Shown: positions 17,909-27,377 of the stretch, piece after piece
How positions within the stretch are numbered: position 1 is the stretch's first letter
Layout of the letters: every line of letters starts with the position of its first letter
Assembly (NCBI RefSeq): GCF_000015825.1
Contig: NC_009051.1
Span: 2,288,695 to 2,352,694, forward strand
Length of the DNA stretch: 64,000 nt
Direction: 5' to 3'
Source of the DNA: Methanoculleus marisnigri JR1
GTDB lineage: Archaea > Halobacteriota > Methanomicrobia > Methanomicrobiales > Methanoculleaceae
Notes under the pieces: generated by a model
Told to the model about the DNA's origin: nothing
The model's database searches: none
What the model saw: only the letters and a program-made list of their open reading frames with translations
Made by a program: the position numbers and the translations under genes

Positions 17909-19014
17909 CGATCGCGACCGGCAACAGGGCGGTGGCCGACGCGGTGAAGGCCGCGAAACCCGGCGTCATCGCCGCATACCCGATCACCCCCCAGACCGAG
18001 ATCGTCGAGCAGATCGCCGAGTACGTCACCGCCGGCGATCTTGAAAGCCGCTACATCCCGGTGGAGAGCGAGCACTCGGCGATGGCGGCCTGCATCGGGG
18101 CGAGCGTCGGGGGCGTCCGGACGTTCACGGCAACGAGTTCTCATGGCCTCCTCTACATGCACGAGATGGTTCACTGGGCCGCGGGCGCACGCCTGCCGAT
18201 CGTGATGGCGAACGTCAACCGCGCCCTCGGGCCTGGATGGAACACCTGGGCGGAGCACACCGACGCCTTTTCCCAGCGCGACACGGGCTGGCTGCAGGTC
18301 TTCGTGGGCACCGTCCAGGAGGCCTACGACGCCACCCTGATGGCGTTCAAGATCGCCGAGGACGAGAGGGTTCTCCTCCCGGTGATGGTCAACCTGGACG
18401 GGTTCACGCTCAGCCACATCACGCAGTCGCTCGATACAATGGAGATCGGCGACTTCCTGCCGCCCTTCCACCTCCCGCACGCCATCGACACGGCAAACCC
18501 CCTCGGCTACGGGCCCATGACCGGGCCGGCCGACCACTTCCGGTTCCGGTGGGACATCGAGCGCTCGATGCGCGACTCCCGGGGCGTGATCGCGGAAGTC
18601 GAGCGTGAGTTTGCGGAGCGGTTCGGCCGTTCCTACGGCCCCACCGAGGACTACCGCTGCGAGGACGCCGACGTCGTCGTCGTCGCGATGGGAACCCTCG
18701 GCAAAGAGGCGGAGGTGGCGATCGACCGCCTCCGCGACGAAGGGATCAGGGCCGGTTCCATGCGCCTGCGCTGGTTCCGTCCCTTCCCGGACCTCGATCT
18801 CGCCGGGCGCGACGTCGTGGTGATCGACCGCGACTACTCATTCGGCTTCGGCGGCGTGGTGGCGCACTCGATCCGGTCGAAGACCGGCGTCGAGCCCTAC
18901 AGCGTGATCGCCGGCCTCGGCGGCCAGGAGGTCACTTACAACGATATCGCGGACTTTGTCCGGAACCGCCATCCGGGCGAGGAGATGTGGTTCGGGGTGA
19001 GCGACCATGTATGA
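17902..19014 (+). CDS. porA: Pyruvate:ferredoxin oxidoreductase, alpha subunit
   Basis: 370 residues. AAYPITPQTEIVEQIAEYV and the following VESEHSAMAACIGAS are the POR alpha pyrimidine-domain signature, with the catalytic-type glutamate in VESEH. Further on, FTATSSHGLLYMHE and the transketolase C-terminal domain (VVVVAMGTLGKEAEVAIDRL) appear. The ATG overlaps the beta-subunit stop (ATGCTGA), so both are made from one transcript in fixed ratio. Length is typical for a four-subunit enzyme. Confidence 0.92.
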   Translation: MLTIATGNRAVADAVKAAKPGVIAAYPITPQTEIVEQIAEYVTAGDLESRYIPVESEHSAMAACIGASVGGVRTFTATSSHGLLYMHEMVHWAAGARLPIVMANVNRALGPGWNTWAEHTDAFSQRDTGWLQVFVGTVQEAYDATLMAFKIAEDERVLLPVMVNLDGFTLSHITQSLDTMEIGDFLPPFHLPHAIDTANPLGYGPMTGPADHFRFRWDIERSMRDSRGVIAEVEREFAERFGRSYGPTEDYRCEDADVVVVAMGTLGKEAEVAIDRLRDEGIRAGSMRLRWFRPFPDLDLAGRDVVVIDRDYSFGFGGVVAHSIRSKTGVEPYSVIAGLGGQEVTYNDIADFVRNRHPGEEMWFGVSDHV

Positions 19015-19534
19015 GATCAGGATCCACTCCCGGGGCGGGCAGGGCGGCGTCACCGCCGCGAAGCTCCTCGCCCTCGCGGCGTTCAGGGACGGAAAGCACG
19101 CGACCGCCTGCCCGTTCTACGGGGCTGAGCGGCGCGGGGCGCCGGTCGTCTCGTTCGTCCGGATCGACGACGAACCAATCAAGGTATATAGCCAGATCCA
19201 CGAGCCGGATCTCGTGATCGTGCTCGACACGAGCATCATGGACGTGGTGGACGTTCTGGACGGCCTCAAGGCCGACGGGACGGTTCTCTTAAACAGCGCC
19301 CATCCGGTTGCCGGGTGCAACGGAACCTGCCGTCACGTCGACCTGACCGGGATCGCGCTTGCACAGAACCTGGTGGTCGCGGGAAGCCCGATCCTCAACA
19401 CCCCGGTACTCGGGGCGCTCGCGAAGGTGGGAATCGTCACCCTTCCGTCGGCACTGCAGGCGATCCGGGAGATGTTTGCCGACGAGCGGAACGTGAAAGC
19501 TGCTGAAGCGGCATACGAGGAGCTGAAGGTATGA
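19007..19534 (+). CDS. porG: Pyruvate:ferredoxin oxidoreductase, gamma subunit
   Basis: 175 residues. The start MYEIRIHSRGGQGGVTAAKL is the gamma-subunit signature, followed by PFYGAERRGAPVVSFVRI. Residues AHPVAGCNGTCRHVDLTG and GSPILNTPVLGAL match the rest of the family. It overlaps the alpha gene by 8 bases and the delta gene by 4. Confidence 0.92.
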   Translation: MYEIRIHSRGGQGGVTAAKLLALAAFRDGKHATACPFYGAERRGAPVVSFVRIDDEPIKVYSQIHEPDLVIVLDTSIMDVVDVLDGLKADGTVLLNSAHPVAGCNGTCRHVDLTGIALAQNLVVAGSPILNTPVLGALAKVGIVTLPSALQAIREMFADERNVKAAEAAYEELKV

Positions 19535-19776
19535 GAGAGAGACTTGCGCTCAGCAGGCCGAAAGAGGCCGCGTCGGGGAAGACCGGGACGTGGCGGACGT
19601 TCCGGCCCGTTGTGGATAGGGAGACGTGCAACGCCTGCGGGCTCTGCGCCCAGTACTGCCCGGACGGGGTCATCGACGAAGACCTCAACATTGACCTCGA
19701 CTACTGCAAGGGGTGCGGCATCTGCGCGAACGAGTGCCCGAAACAGGCGATCGCTATGGTTCGGGAGGAGCGCTGA
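19531..19776 (+). CDS. porD: Pyruvate:ferredoxin oxidoreductase, delta subunit (2x[4Fe-4S] ferredoxin)
   Basis: 81 residues. Two CX2CX2CX3CP clusters: CNACGLCAQYCP and CKGCGICANECP. The N-terminal TGTWRTFRPVVDRETC is typical of PorD rather than free ferredoxin. It passes electrons between the TPP site and external ferredoxin. Its last 23 bases overlap the 3' end of the convergent zinc-ribbon gene. Confidence 0.92.
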   Translation: MRERLALSRPKEAASGKTGTWRTFRPVVDRETCNACGLCAQYCPDGVIDEDLNIDLDYCKGCGICANECPKQAIAMVREER

Positions 19777-20140
19777 CCTCCTGGTCGATAGGGCTTTTCG
19801 CCATATACTCCAGGTTGAACCGGTAGAAGTGCGCATAACCGCAGTTGCGGCACCGGGTCGTGAAGTGGTTGCACCCGATCGCGAGGTCGTGCGGACCCGC
19901 GACCCCGCAATGTTTGCATCGTCCGTCTGCCTCGAGGGTCCATAGATCGTAACGCCCGATCAGCGTGCAGGTCCCGACCACCCCGGTGTTCTCGAACCGC
20001 GGGATGAATATCCGGGTCGCCCCGCAGGCAGAGCAGAACACCTGCGCCTGCGCGGAGACCGCTTTTATGATCTGGTCGGCATCCTCGCCGCAGTGGTAGC
20101 AGCGGGTGCGGTGCCGGGTGAAGATGAACCGCTCGCTCAT
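19754..20140 (-). CDS. Zinc-ribbon protein of unknown function
   Basis: 128 residues, starting MSERFIFTRHRTRCYHCGED. Three or more CX2C knuckles: CYHCG, CSACG, CKHCG and CRNCG, so at least two zinc ribbons. No enzyme domain recognised; a nucleic-acid or protein binding role is only a guess. It converges on porD with a 23-base overlap, so antisense effects between the two transcripts are possible. Confidence 0.7.
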   Translation of the reverse strand: MSERFIFTRHRTRCYHCGEDADQIIKAVSAQAQVFCSACGATRIFIPRFENTGVVGTCTLIGRYDLWTLEADGRCKHCGVAGPHDLAIGCNHFTTRCRNCGYAHFYRFNLEYMAKSPIDQEVSAPPEP

Positions 20141-20299
20141 GCATGATACTTGAGGAGCGCAAGATAAAACCTCCGTCCCGGAGTACGGCCGCCCGCACTC
20201 CGGGTCGGCGGGTTGGTGCCGCCCCCGGGCCGGGTCATGACGGGAGGCAAACGTTAAATAGCACCGCCGCACCTCTGTTGCCGAATAGGAGGATATGAG

Positions 20300-20602
20300 A
20301 TGGCAGCGTTGAGAGTCGCACCCTATGTCTGCGCTTACTCGGATGAGAACGAAGAGAACCTTCACATCGAGATCGAGCTACCCGGGGTCGATAAGAAGGA
20401 TATCACGTTCAAGATGCAGGAGACCAGTTTTTCCATCGATGCAACCCGCGGCGACGTACGCTACGTCGGCACCTACGCGATCGGCTGTCCGGTCGACACC
20501 AGCAGGGCGAAGGCGACATTCCGAAACGGCCTCCTCGCCGTGGACGTCCCCTACATGCAGCCGGCCGCGGAGGAGACGAAGGAGATCCCCATCGCGGAGT
20601 GA
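20300..20602 (+). CDS. Small heat-shock protein, Hsp20/alpha-crystallin
   Basis: 100 residues. The core shows IEIELPGVDKKDITFKMQE early and FRNGLLAVDVPYMQP (the GLL-type motif near the C-terminus), the hallmarks of the alpha-crystallin domain. It is short, with almost no N-terminal extension. It has a good ribosome site (AGGAGGATAT) just before the ATG, and a TATA-like ACGTTAAATA at 20251. It should hold unfolding proteins without ATP. Confidence 0.85.
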   Translation: MAALRVAPYVCAYSDENEENLHIEIELPGVDKKDITFKMQETSFSIDATRGDVRYVGTYAIGCPVDTSRAKATFRNGLLAVDVPYMQPAAEETKEIPIAE

Positions 20603-20625
20603 AGGGTCTTCGGCCCGGGCGCACC

Positions 20626-20634
20626 TTCTTTTTT
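20626..20634 (+). terminator. T-rich terminator after hsp20
   Basis: TTCTTTTTT shortly after the stop, the usual archaeal oligo-T termination signal. Confidence 0.5.
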
Positions 20635-20755
20635 ACCGCGAGGCGCCGCCGGGGGCCCTTCGCCCCGATAGCAGGAGATACGCGTTTCCGCCCCACGGGC
20701 ACCCCTCCCACCGGGAGGAGTCACCTTTATTAGCCTGCATCCGCACGTCAGGGGT

Positions 20756-22921
20756 ATGAACCCGGCACGCGGACATGACCCGGAAGCACCGGAAGCGCCA
20801 ATGCAAGAGAAATCGCCACCAAACCGGCTGATCAACGAACAGAGCCCTTACCTCCTCCAGCACGCCCGTAACCCCGTCGACTGGTACCCCTGGGGGGAGG
20901 AGGCTTTTTCACGGGCACGGGAGGAGGGAAAGCCGATATTCCTCTCCATCGGCTACTCGGCCTGCCACTGGTGCCATGTCATGGAGGAAGAGTCGTTTGC
21001 CGACCAGCAGGTCGCGAAACTCTTAAACGACGTCTTTGTCTGTATCAAGGTGGATCGCGAAGAGCGGCCGGATATCGACCAGGTGTATATGGCGGCCGCC
21101 CACGCGCTGACCGGGGCCGGAGGATGGCCGCTCACCATCCTCATGACCGCCGATAAGAAACCCTTCTTTGCAGCGAGTTACATCCCGAAGGAGAGCCGCT
21201 ACGGGATGACCGGTCTTTTAGACCTCATCCCCCGGATCAGCAAGGTCTGGCAGACCCAGCGGCAGGGACTCGAGAACGCCGGCGACCAGGTGCTCCAGGC
21301 GCTGCAGAGCGCGGCCAGAACTCCGCCGGAGGAGGGCGAACTCGCGGAGGCGGTCCTCGACGAGGCTTACAACATGTTCTTCCGGGTCTTCGACGGGGAG
21401 AACGGGGGGTTCGGGGATGCGCCCAGGTTCCCTACCCCGCACAACCTCATCTTCCTGCTCCGGTACGGGAACCGGACCGGGAAGGAGCCGGCATACACGA
21501 TGGTCGAGAAGACGCTGCACGCCATGCGGCGGGGGGGGATCTTCGACCAGGTCGGCTATGGGTTCCACCGTTACTCGACGGACGCGGAGTGGTTCGTCCC
21601 GCACTTCGAGAAGATGCTCTACGACCAGGCGCTCCTCGTCATGGCATACACGGAGGCTTACCTTGCGACGGGGAGAGAGGAGTTCGCGAGAACCGCCCGG
21701 GAGACGATCGCCTACGTCCTGCGGGAGATGACCGACCCGGATGGCGGCTTCTACTCGGCGGAGGACGCCGACAGCGAGGGCGAGGAGGGGAAGTTCTACC
21801 TCTGGACGAAGGACGAGATCCTCGGCGTTCTCGGGGAAGAGGACGGCGAGCGGTTTTCGCGGATCTTCAACGTCACGGAGCCCGGGAACTACCGGGAGCA
21901 GCCCGGAGGGAAGAGGACGGGCAGGAACATCCTCCGCCTGCGCCGGCCCCTCGCATCGTGGGCGCACGAGTTCGAAACCCCGGAAGACGATCTGGCGTGG
22001 TCCGTGGAGGAGGGACGGCAGAAACTTCTTGCGGCCCGCAAGCAGCGTGTCCGTCCGGGCAGGGACGACAAGATCCTCACCGACTGGAACGCCCTCATGA
22101 TCGCCGCCCTCGCGAAAGCGGCCCGGGCCTTCGACGAACCGGACTACCTGGCGGCGGCGGAGAGGGCGGCGGCGTTCGTCCTCGCCAATCTCCGCCGGGA
22201 AGACGGGCGGCTCCTTCACCGCTATCGGGGCGGCGAGGCCGGCCTCGCGGCGACCCTCGACGACTACGCGTTCATGATCTGGGCGCTCATCGAGGTCTAC
22301 GAGGCGTCGTTTGCCCCCGGCTACCTCAAGACCGCCGTCGACCTCTCCCGGGACCTCATTGCCCGCTACTGGGACTGCAACGAAGGAGGGTTCTTCTTCG
22401 TGCCGGACGACGGGGACGTCCCCGTCCGCCAGAAACCGGTCTACGACGGGGCGATCCCTTCCGGCAACAGCGTGGCCATGTACGCCCTCTTCGTCCTCGG
22501 ACGGATGACGGCGAACCTCGAACTCGAGGAGACGGCGGAGCGGATACGACGCGTCTTTGCAGGAACCGTCAGCGAGTCTCCTACCGCCTGCTCCCACTTC
22601 CTCACCGGCCTCGAGTTCATGCTGGGGCCGAACTTCGAGGTGATCATATCCGGTGTTCCGGACGCGGAGGATACGAGAGCGATGATCGGCGCCATCCGGT
22701 CGCACTACGCGCCCGATGCCGTCATCATCTTCCGTCCTTCCGACGAAGAAGAACCGGAAATCGTGGAGGTAGCCGGGTTTACCCGCGATATCGTGATGAT
22801 CGAGGAGAAGGCGACGGCATACGTCTGCACCAACTACGCCTGCGACATCCCGACGACCGATCCCGACGAGATGGTGCGGCTCGTGAAATCGGCCGGACGG
22901 CCGTCGGAACCGATCGTCTGA
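20756..22921 (+). CDS. YyaL/DUF255 thioredoxin-domain protein
   Basis: 721 residues. Residues about 20-180 are the DUF255 thioredoxin-like domain ([18 protein letters not shown], then [16 protein letters not shown] with a CxxC, and [15 protein letters not shown]). The rest is an alpha/alpha-toroid similar to N-acylglucosamine 2-epimerases ([29 protein letters not shown]). The family (spermatogenesis-associated protein 20, YyaL) is very conserved but without a settled function; redox roles are suggested. ATG at 20756 lies at leaderless distance from CTTTATTAG; the ATG at 20801 is an alternative. Confidence 0.85.
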   Translation: MNPARGHDPEAPEAPMQEKSPPNRLINEQSPYLLQHARNPVDWYPWGEEAFSRAREEGKPIFLSIGYSACHWCHVMEEESFADQQVAKLLNDVFVCIKVDREERPDIDQVYMAAAHALTGAGGWPLTILMTADKKPFFAASYIPKESRYGMTGLLDLIPRISKVWQTQRQGLENAGDQVLQALQSAARTPPEEGELAEAVLDEAYNMFFRVFDGENGGFGDAPRFPTPHNLIFLLRYGNRTGKEPAYTMVEKTLHAMRRGGIFDQVGYGFHRYSTDAEWFVPHFEKMLYDQALLVMAYTEAYLATGREEFARTARETIAYVLREMTDPDGGFYSAEDADSEGEEGKFYLWTKDEILGVLGEEDGERFSRIFNVTEPGNYREQPGGKRTGRNILRLRRPLASWAHEFETPEDDLAWSVEEGRQKLLAARKQRVRPGRDDKILTDWNALMIAALAKAARAFDEPDYLAAAERAAAFVLANLRREDGRLLHRYRGGEAGLAATLDDYAFMIWALIEVYEASFAPGYLKTAVDLSRDLIARYWDCNEGGFFFVPDDGDVPVRQKPVYDGAIPSGNSVAMYALFVLGRMTANLELEETAERIRRVFAGTVSESPTACSHFLTGLEFMLGPNFEVIISGVPDAEDTRAMIGAIRSHYAPDAVIIFRPSDEEEPEIVEVAGFTRDIVMIEEKATAYVCTNYACDIPTTDPDEMVRLVKSAGRPSEPIV

Positions 22922-22936
22922 TATAGGGGGGAGACC

Positions 22937-23479
22937 ATGAACGGGCGAAACGGGGTCGATATGGAGCGGGTGGACGCCCTCAAGACAGTGATGCAGGGGG
23001 ATCCGGCGGCGGGCAGAAAGACCCTCTCCGCCATCACCAGCTGGAACGGCGGCGCCCATTCCACCACGATCGCCCGGAACTTCGCCGTCCCGGCCGACGA
23101 ACCGGCCGCCCTCGGCGGGACCGACCGGGGGGCAAGCCCGACGGAACTGATGCTGGCGGCACTTTCCGCCTGCATCGCGATCGGTATCGCCTACAGCGCG
23201 GCGGAAGACGGGATCGAGGTCGGTTCGATCGAGATCGATGTTGTGGGCGACCTCGATCTCAGGGGGTTCCTCAATATCGGCGATCTTCGACCGGGACTCG
23301 CGGAGATCCGCCTGACCGTCCGGGTGGATGCCGACGCACCGCGGGAGACGATCGAGGAACTCGTGAACCGCGGCTACCGGCGCTCGCCGGTCGCGGCATC
23401 GCTTGAAGGCAGGGTTCCGGTCAGGGTCTGCATCGGGCGGGAGGAGACGACGCTCTCTGAACCCCGATCCGGGGCCTGA
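22937..23479 (+). CDS. OsmC-family protein
   Basis: 180 residues, 15 bases after the YyaL-like gene with a GGGGGGAG ribosome site, probably co-transcribed. GTDRGASPTELMLAALSACIAIG is the OsmC core with the first cysteine. The second peroxidatic cysteine seen in OsmC/Ohr is not present at the usual later position (RRSPVAASLEGRVP), so classical thiol peroxidase chemistry is doubtful. With YyaL this suggests a thiol- or redox-linked pair. Confidence 0.8.
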   Translation: MNGRNGVDMERVDALKTVMQGDPAAGRKTLSAITSWNGGAHSTTIARNFAVPADEPAALGGTDRGASPTELMLAALSACIAIGIAYSAAEDGIEVGSIEIDVVGDLDLRGFLNIGDLRPGLAEIRLTVRVDADAPRETIEELVNRGYRRSPVAASLEGRVPVRVCIGREETTLSEPRSGA

Positions 23480-23493
23480 ACACGTCCCGGCCC

Positions 23494-24897
23494 CTACAGC
23501 GGCGGAGAGGCGGAAACAGTTCTCTCCTCTTCTTTGACCAGCGGATAATTCGCCGCCCTCCAGCCGATGGTCCCGCCGAGCAGGTTTATGACGTTTCTAA
23601 ACCCGTGCTTCTCGAGGATGCTCGCCGCAAGGCTCCCCTTGTACCCGGCGTCGCAGTGGACGACGATCCGCTTATCCTCCGGGATCTCCTCGAGATGCTC
23701 CTCGAGATGCCCGACGTAGATATGATGCGACCCCTGGATGTGGCCATCCCTCTCCCGGTGGTTGACGTTCCTGACGTCGAGCACCCAGACCGACGGGTCG
23801 TCCAGGTTCTCAGCGAGGTCGGGAGGAGACCAGGTGCCGGAGCGCTCGACGATCTCGCCCTGCTTGAACCAGGCCGCAAACCCCCCCGCGAGGTATCCCG
23901 CGATGTTGTCGTAGCCGAGCCGGACAAAGTGGCGCACCGCGTGATCCAGGTCCAGGTTGAAGTCGTCCACGAGGACGATCGGGTCCTCGTAATTTAAGTA
24001 GTAGCCCATGTAGAGGGGAAGGCCCTCCCGCCAGATGCTGATGGTCCCCGGGATATGCCCGCCGGCGAAACTCGTGGGGGATCGGATATCGACGACCTGT
24101 ACCCCCCGGTCCATGAGTGAGCGGATATCCCGGGGCGAATACGCTTTCAGGTGCGGCAGGTTGTAGATCAGGGGCGGCCCTTCCCGGTTGAGCTTGCGCA
24201 TCATCGCAATATACTGCGGCTCGTAGAGCCGCTCGCTCATCTTGCGCTCGACGAACTCCTCCTTCGAGAGGGAGAGCAGCCCGTTCGTCGCCTTCTCAAA
24301 ACCGATGGTCGTGTACTCCCGGTCGCCGATGTTCCCGCCGCAGACGGATCCCGCGCCGTGGGCGGGGCAGACGATCGTGCTGTCGGGGAGCGGGAGGATC
24401 TTCTGGTGCAGGCTCGCATACAGCATCTCCGACATTTCCCGCCGCTTATCCTCGCCGGCGAGATCGGTCCTCCCCACATCCCCGGCAAAGAGCGCATCGC
24501 CGGTAAAGACCATCAGAGGATCGCCGGAGACCGATCGGTCGCGGAGCAGGAGCGATATACTCTCAATGGTATGGCCGGGCGTCTCCAGGATCTCAAGCTC
24601 GAGCGAGCCGACCGTAAACGTCTCCCCTTCGTGGACGCCGGTGCCGAACCCGAACTCCTCCCGGGCTCCGTGCAGGATCTCCGCCCCGGTCGGGCGGGCG
24701 AGCTCACGGGAGCCGATGACGTAATCCTCGTTTTTGTGCGTCTCGAAGATCTTCGTGATCTTCATGCCCTCGCGTTCGGCGACGGCCGCGTAGATCAGGC
24801 AGTCGCGCCTTGGATCGATGACCGCCGCCTCCCCGCCCGCCCCGACGATGTATGAGTTGTGAGCAAGGATATCGGACTTAATCTTCTCAAACAACAT
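23494..24897 (-). CDS. Metallo-beta-lactamase fold + two rhodanese domains
   Basis: 467 residues. Residues 1 to about 245 have the MBL fold of persulfide dioxygenases, and two rhodanese domains follow (SLMDRGVQVVDIRSPTSFAGG without cysteine at the loop, and VLDVRNVNHRERDGH ... IVVHCDAGYKGSLAAS with an active-loop cysteine). The first metal motif, normally THxHADH, reads ETHKNEDYVIGS, so two histidines are replaced. Later ligands remain (TPGHTIES, TGDALFAGDVG, CPAHGAG). A sulfur-transfer role is likely, but metal content and activity may differ from ETHE1. A similar variant motif may be common to a subfamily. Confidence 0.8.
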   Translation of the reverse strand: MLFEKIKSDILAHNSYIVGAGGEAAVIDPRRDCLIYAAVAEREGMKITKIFETHKNEDYVIGSRELARPTGAEILHGAREEFGFGTGVHEGETFTVGSLELEILETPGHTIESISLLLRDRSVSGDPLMVFTGDALFAGDVGRTDLAGEDKRREMSEMLYASLHQKILPLPDSTIVCPAHGAGSVCGGNIGDREYTTIGFEKATNGLLSLSKEEFVERKMSERLYEPQYIAMMRKLNREGPPLIYNLPHLKAYSPRDIRSLMDRGVQVVDIRSPTSFAGGHIPGTISIWREGLPLYMGYYLNYEDPIVLVDDFNLDLDHAVRHFVRLGYDNIAGYLAGGFAAWFKQGEIVERSGTWSPPDLAENLDDPSVWVLDVRNVNHRERDGHIQGSHHIYVGHLEEHLEEIPEDKRIVVHCDAGYKGSLAASILEKHGFRNVINLLGGTIGWRAANYPLVKEEERTVSASPPL

Positions 24898-25027
24898 CCG
24901 TATTCATCTCCCCGGGTGGTGGAACCCGTTCCGATGAGCCGGGATATGGGGCGGACATATAAAATGTTTCCGGGAGATACGGGGAGAGACCGGACGCTGC
25001 CGGCCGGCTCACGAGGAGCGGAACTCC

Positions 25028-27076
25028 TCATTCCTGCCGGACGGCCCCGACCTCGAGGATACTGCCCACCGCCTTGAACGCATCCTCGAGCTCTTCGAAG
25101 TTCGGGATCCGGGAGCCCCGGAGGATGCGCAGCCCGCTCCTGATGCTGTCGCCGCCGAGCATGCAGCCCACCACCATCTTCTCCGTGTTCCGGGAGAGTC
25201 GGACGATTTCGTTCGCGACGTGCGCCGGATCGACGAGCGTGGTCGGCACGGCGATCACGAACACGATGTCCCAGAAGTTCTGGTGCCGTATCAGCACGTC
25301 GAAGAGAGCGGCGAACCGGGTGGCGTCGGCGTCCCCGAGGATATCCATGGGGTTTGCGTGGTTCCAGAACGGCGGGAGGAACGCGTTCAACTCGCGGAGC
25401 ACGTCGTCGGGGAGGTCGACCATATCGACCCCGTAGGTCTCGGCGTAGTCGGAAGCAAGGACGGCGAACCCTCCCGCACTGGTGACGGCGATCGCGCGCT
25501 TCCCCTTCGGGTAGCCCTCGGAAGCCAGGAGTTCGGCCAGGTTGAAAGCGTCCCGCAGGCTCCGGGCCACTATCACCCCCGCCTGCCTGAACGCCGCGAC
25601 GTAGACGTCGTAACTCCCGGCAAGCGACCCGGTGTGGGACGATGCCGCGGCCCGCCCCTTCCGGGACGACCCGGACTTCACCGCCACCACCGGCTTTCTT
25701 TTGGCGACCTCACCGACGATCTGCATAAACCCGCGCCCGTCCTGGATCTCCTCGACATAGAGGGTGACCGACCGGGTCTTTTCGTCCTGCTCGGCGAACC
25801 GGAGAAAGTGCTCGAACCCGAGATCCGCCTGGTTGCCGACGCTGATGACGGTCGAGAACCCGAACTCTTCAGGGAGGCTCCAGTCGACGACGGTGGTGAT
25901 GATCGCGCCGCTCTGGGAGATGAAGGCGACGTCTCCCGGCCTCGGCGAGACGGGGTCGAACGTGGCGTTGATCCCCATATGAGGCATCATGATCCCGAGA
26001 CAGTTCGGGCCGATGATCCGGATTCCGTGTCTTCGGGCGATCGCCGTGACCTTCTCTTCGAGAACCGTGCCTTCGCCGCCGATCTCGCGGAACCCGGCGG
26101 TGACGATGACCGCGAGACGGATGCCTTTCTTCCCGCACTCCTCCATCACCTCCGGGACGATACGGGCGGGCACGGCGACGACAGCCCAGTCGACCGGGTC
26201 CGGGATGCCCGTAACGGAAGGGTAGGTCTTTCGCCCGAAGAGTTCCGTTCGGGACGGGTTGACCGGATAGAGGTTCCCGGGAAACGAGAGGAGGTTGCGC
26301 AGAACTGAGTAGCCCACCTTGTTCGGGCTTGCGGAGGCACCGATCACGGCGATCGAAGCCGGATAGAAGAGATCCGGGGGGGCCCGGACCCTGAGGCGGG
26401 CGGGCGCGCCCCCGGCGGTATCCCCGACGATGATCCTCGCGTCGACGACGCTGACCCCTTTCTCGTAGACGATGACGGGGTTCAGGTCGAACTCCCGGAT
26501 CCGGGGGTCTTCGATGAAAGCCTGTGCCATCGCGGCGATGACGCGGACGAGCGCCTCCTCGTCCTTCGGGGACTCACCCCGGTATCCCCGGATGAGCCGG
26601 TACCCCTCGATCTCGCGGATCATGGCACGGATCTCGCTGTCGGTGACGGGTAGCACCCGGATGGAGACATCTTCGAGGAGTTCCACCAGTTTCCCCCCGA
26701 GACCGAACGTGATGACCTTCCCGAACGACGGGTCGGTCTTTCCGCCGATCAGCACCTCGAGCCCCGCGGGCATCTGCTTTTCCACGATGATCCCGGCGAC
26801 CGTCGCCTCCGGGGCACGGGCGGCGGCGTTTTGCATGATTGTCCCAAACGCCTCTTCGGCCCCATCGGGGCTCTCGATCCCGGTGATGACTCCGCCGACG
26901 TCGCTTTTGTGGACGATCTGGGGGGAGATGACCTTCATGACGACGGGATAGCCAATCCGCCCGGCGGCTGCCCGTGCATCCTCGGCGCTGGTAGCCAGAT
27001 GGTTGGGCGGCACCGGTATCCCGCACGACTCGAGCAGGCGGTAGCCCTCAGATTCGGTTAACATCCTCTCCGGCAT
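25028..27076 (-). CDS. ADP-forming acyl-CoA synthetase, beta-alpha fusion
   Basis: 682 residues from the ATG at 27076 (GAGG ribosome site; a longer frame to 27232 lacks family similarity). An ATP-grasp beta domain comes first (GYPVVMKVISPQIVHKSDVG, IREFDLNPVIVYEKG), then the alpha part: CoA-binding Rossmann (SIAVIGASASPNKVGYSVL), IIGPNCLGIM, and SSHTGSLAG carrying the phosphorylated histidine. Such enzymes make ATP from acetyl-CoA or other acyl-CoAs, or run in reverse to activate acids. The beta-alpha order is opposite to that of many archaeal fusions. Substrate not predictable. Confidence 0.88.
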   Translation of the reverse strand: MPERMLTESEGYRLLESCGIPVPPNHLATSAEDARAAAGRIGYPVVMKVISPQIVHKSDVGGVITGIESPDGAEEAFGTIMQNAAARAPEATVAGIIVEKQMPAGLEVLIGGKTDPSFGKVITFGLGGKLVELLEDVSIRVLPVTDSEIRAMIREIEGYRLIRGYRGESPKDEEALVRVIAAMAQAFIEDPRIREFDLNPVIVYEKGVSVVDARIIVGDTAGGAPARLRVRAPPDLFYPASIAVIGASASPNKVGYSVLRNLLSFPGNLYPVNPSRTELFGRKTYPSVTGIPDPVDWAVVAVPARIVPEVMEECGKKGIRLAVIVTAGFREIGGEGTVLEEKVTAIARRHGIRIIGPNCLGIMMPHMGINATFDPVSPRPGDVAFISQSGAIITTVVDWSLPEEFGFSTVISVGNQADLGFEHFLRFAEQDEKTRSVTLYVEEIQDGRGFMQIVGEVAKRKPVVAVKSGSSRKGRAAASSHTGSLAGSYDVYVAAFRQAGVIVARSLRDAFNLAELLASEGYPKGKRAIAVTSAGGFAVLASDYAETYGVDMVDLPDDVLRELNAFLPPFWNHANPMDILGDADATRFAALFDVLIRHQNFWDIVFVIAVPTTLVDPAHVANEIVRLSRNTEKMVVGCMLGGDSIRSGLRILRGSRIPNFEELEDAFKAVGSILEVGAVRQE

Positions 27077-27149
27077 GGGTATTCCTCGCGGTAGGCCGAT
27101 CCTGCCAGGCATGACCGGTGCCCTGTTGCACGGGTTGGTCGGACCGCCC

Positions 27150-27160
27150 ATAATAATTAT
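27150..27160 (-). promoter_or_regulatory. TATA box for the acyl-CoA synthetase
   Basis: ATAATTATTAT on the minus strand, about 75 bases upstream of the ATG at 27076. The remainder of 27077-27377 holds no gene; 27300-27375 is unusually AT-rich and carries the promoter of the ABC transporter gene. Confidence 0.5.
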
Positions 27161-27340
27161 CCACCCCGGAGGAGTGAATCCGATTCCCACCAAACAAACT
27201 GCAAAACCGGCATGTGGCGGGACGGCCCCCATGAAGCGGCAGAGGGCGGCTGGAGACGGAGTTTGAACCCCGGTGGATGTCGCAACCGCACCAGTACAAC
27301 TTCTGTAAGTTTAGTCCCATCATATAAACAAAATTTAGAA

Positions 27341-27351
27341 AGATATAATAA
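27341..27351 (+). promoter_or_regulatory. TATA box for binding protein 1
   Basis: AGATATAATAA, roughly 30 bases before the ATG at 27378 in a locally AT-rich stretch. Confidence 0.55.
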
Positions 27352-27377
27352 AGGGTGCTACTATCTTTTTTGATCGT

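Noticed and set aside
21218-23059. Minus-strand 613-codon frame opposite the YyaL gene
   Set aside because: Mirror frame of a GC-rich gene; the plus-strand product has clear domains.
27077-27232. Extended N-terminus of the acyl-CoA synthetase
   Set aside because: Low-complexity text without family match; it spans the minus-strand TATA at 27150.
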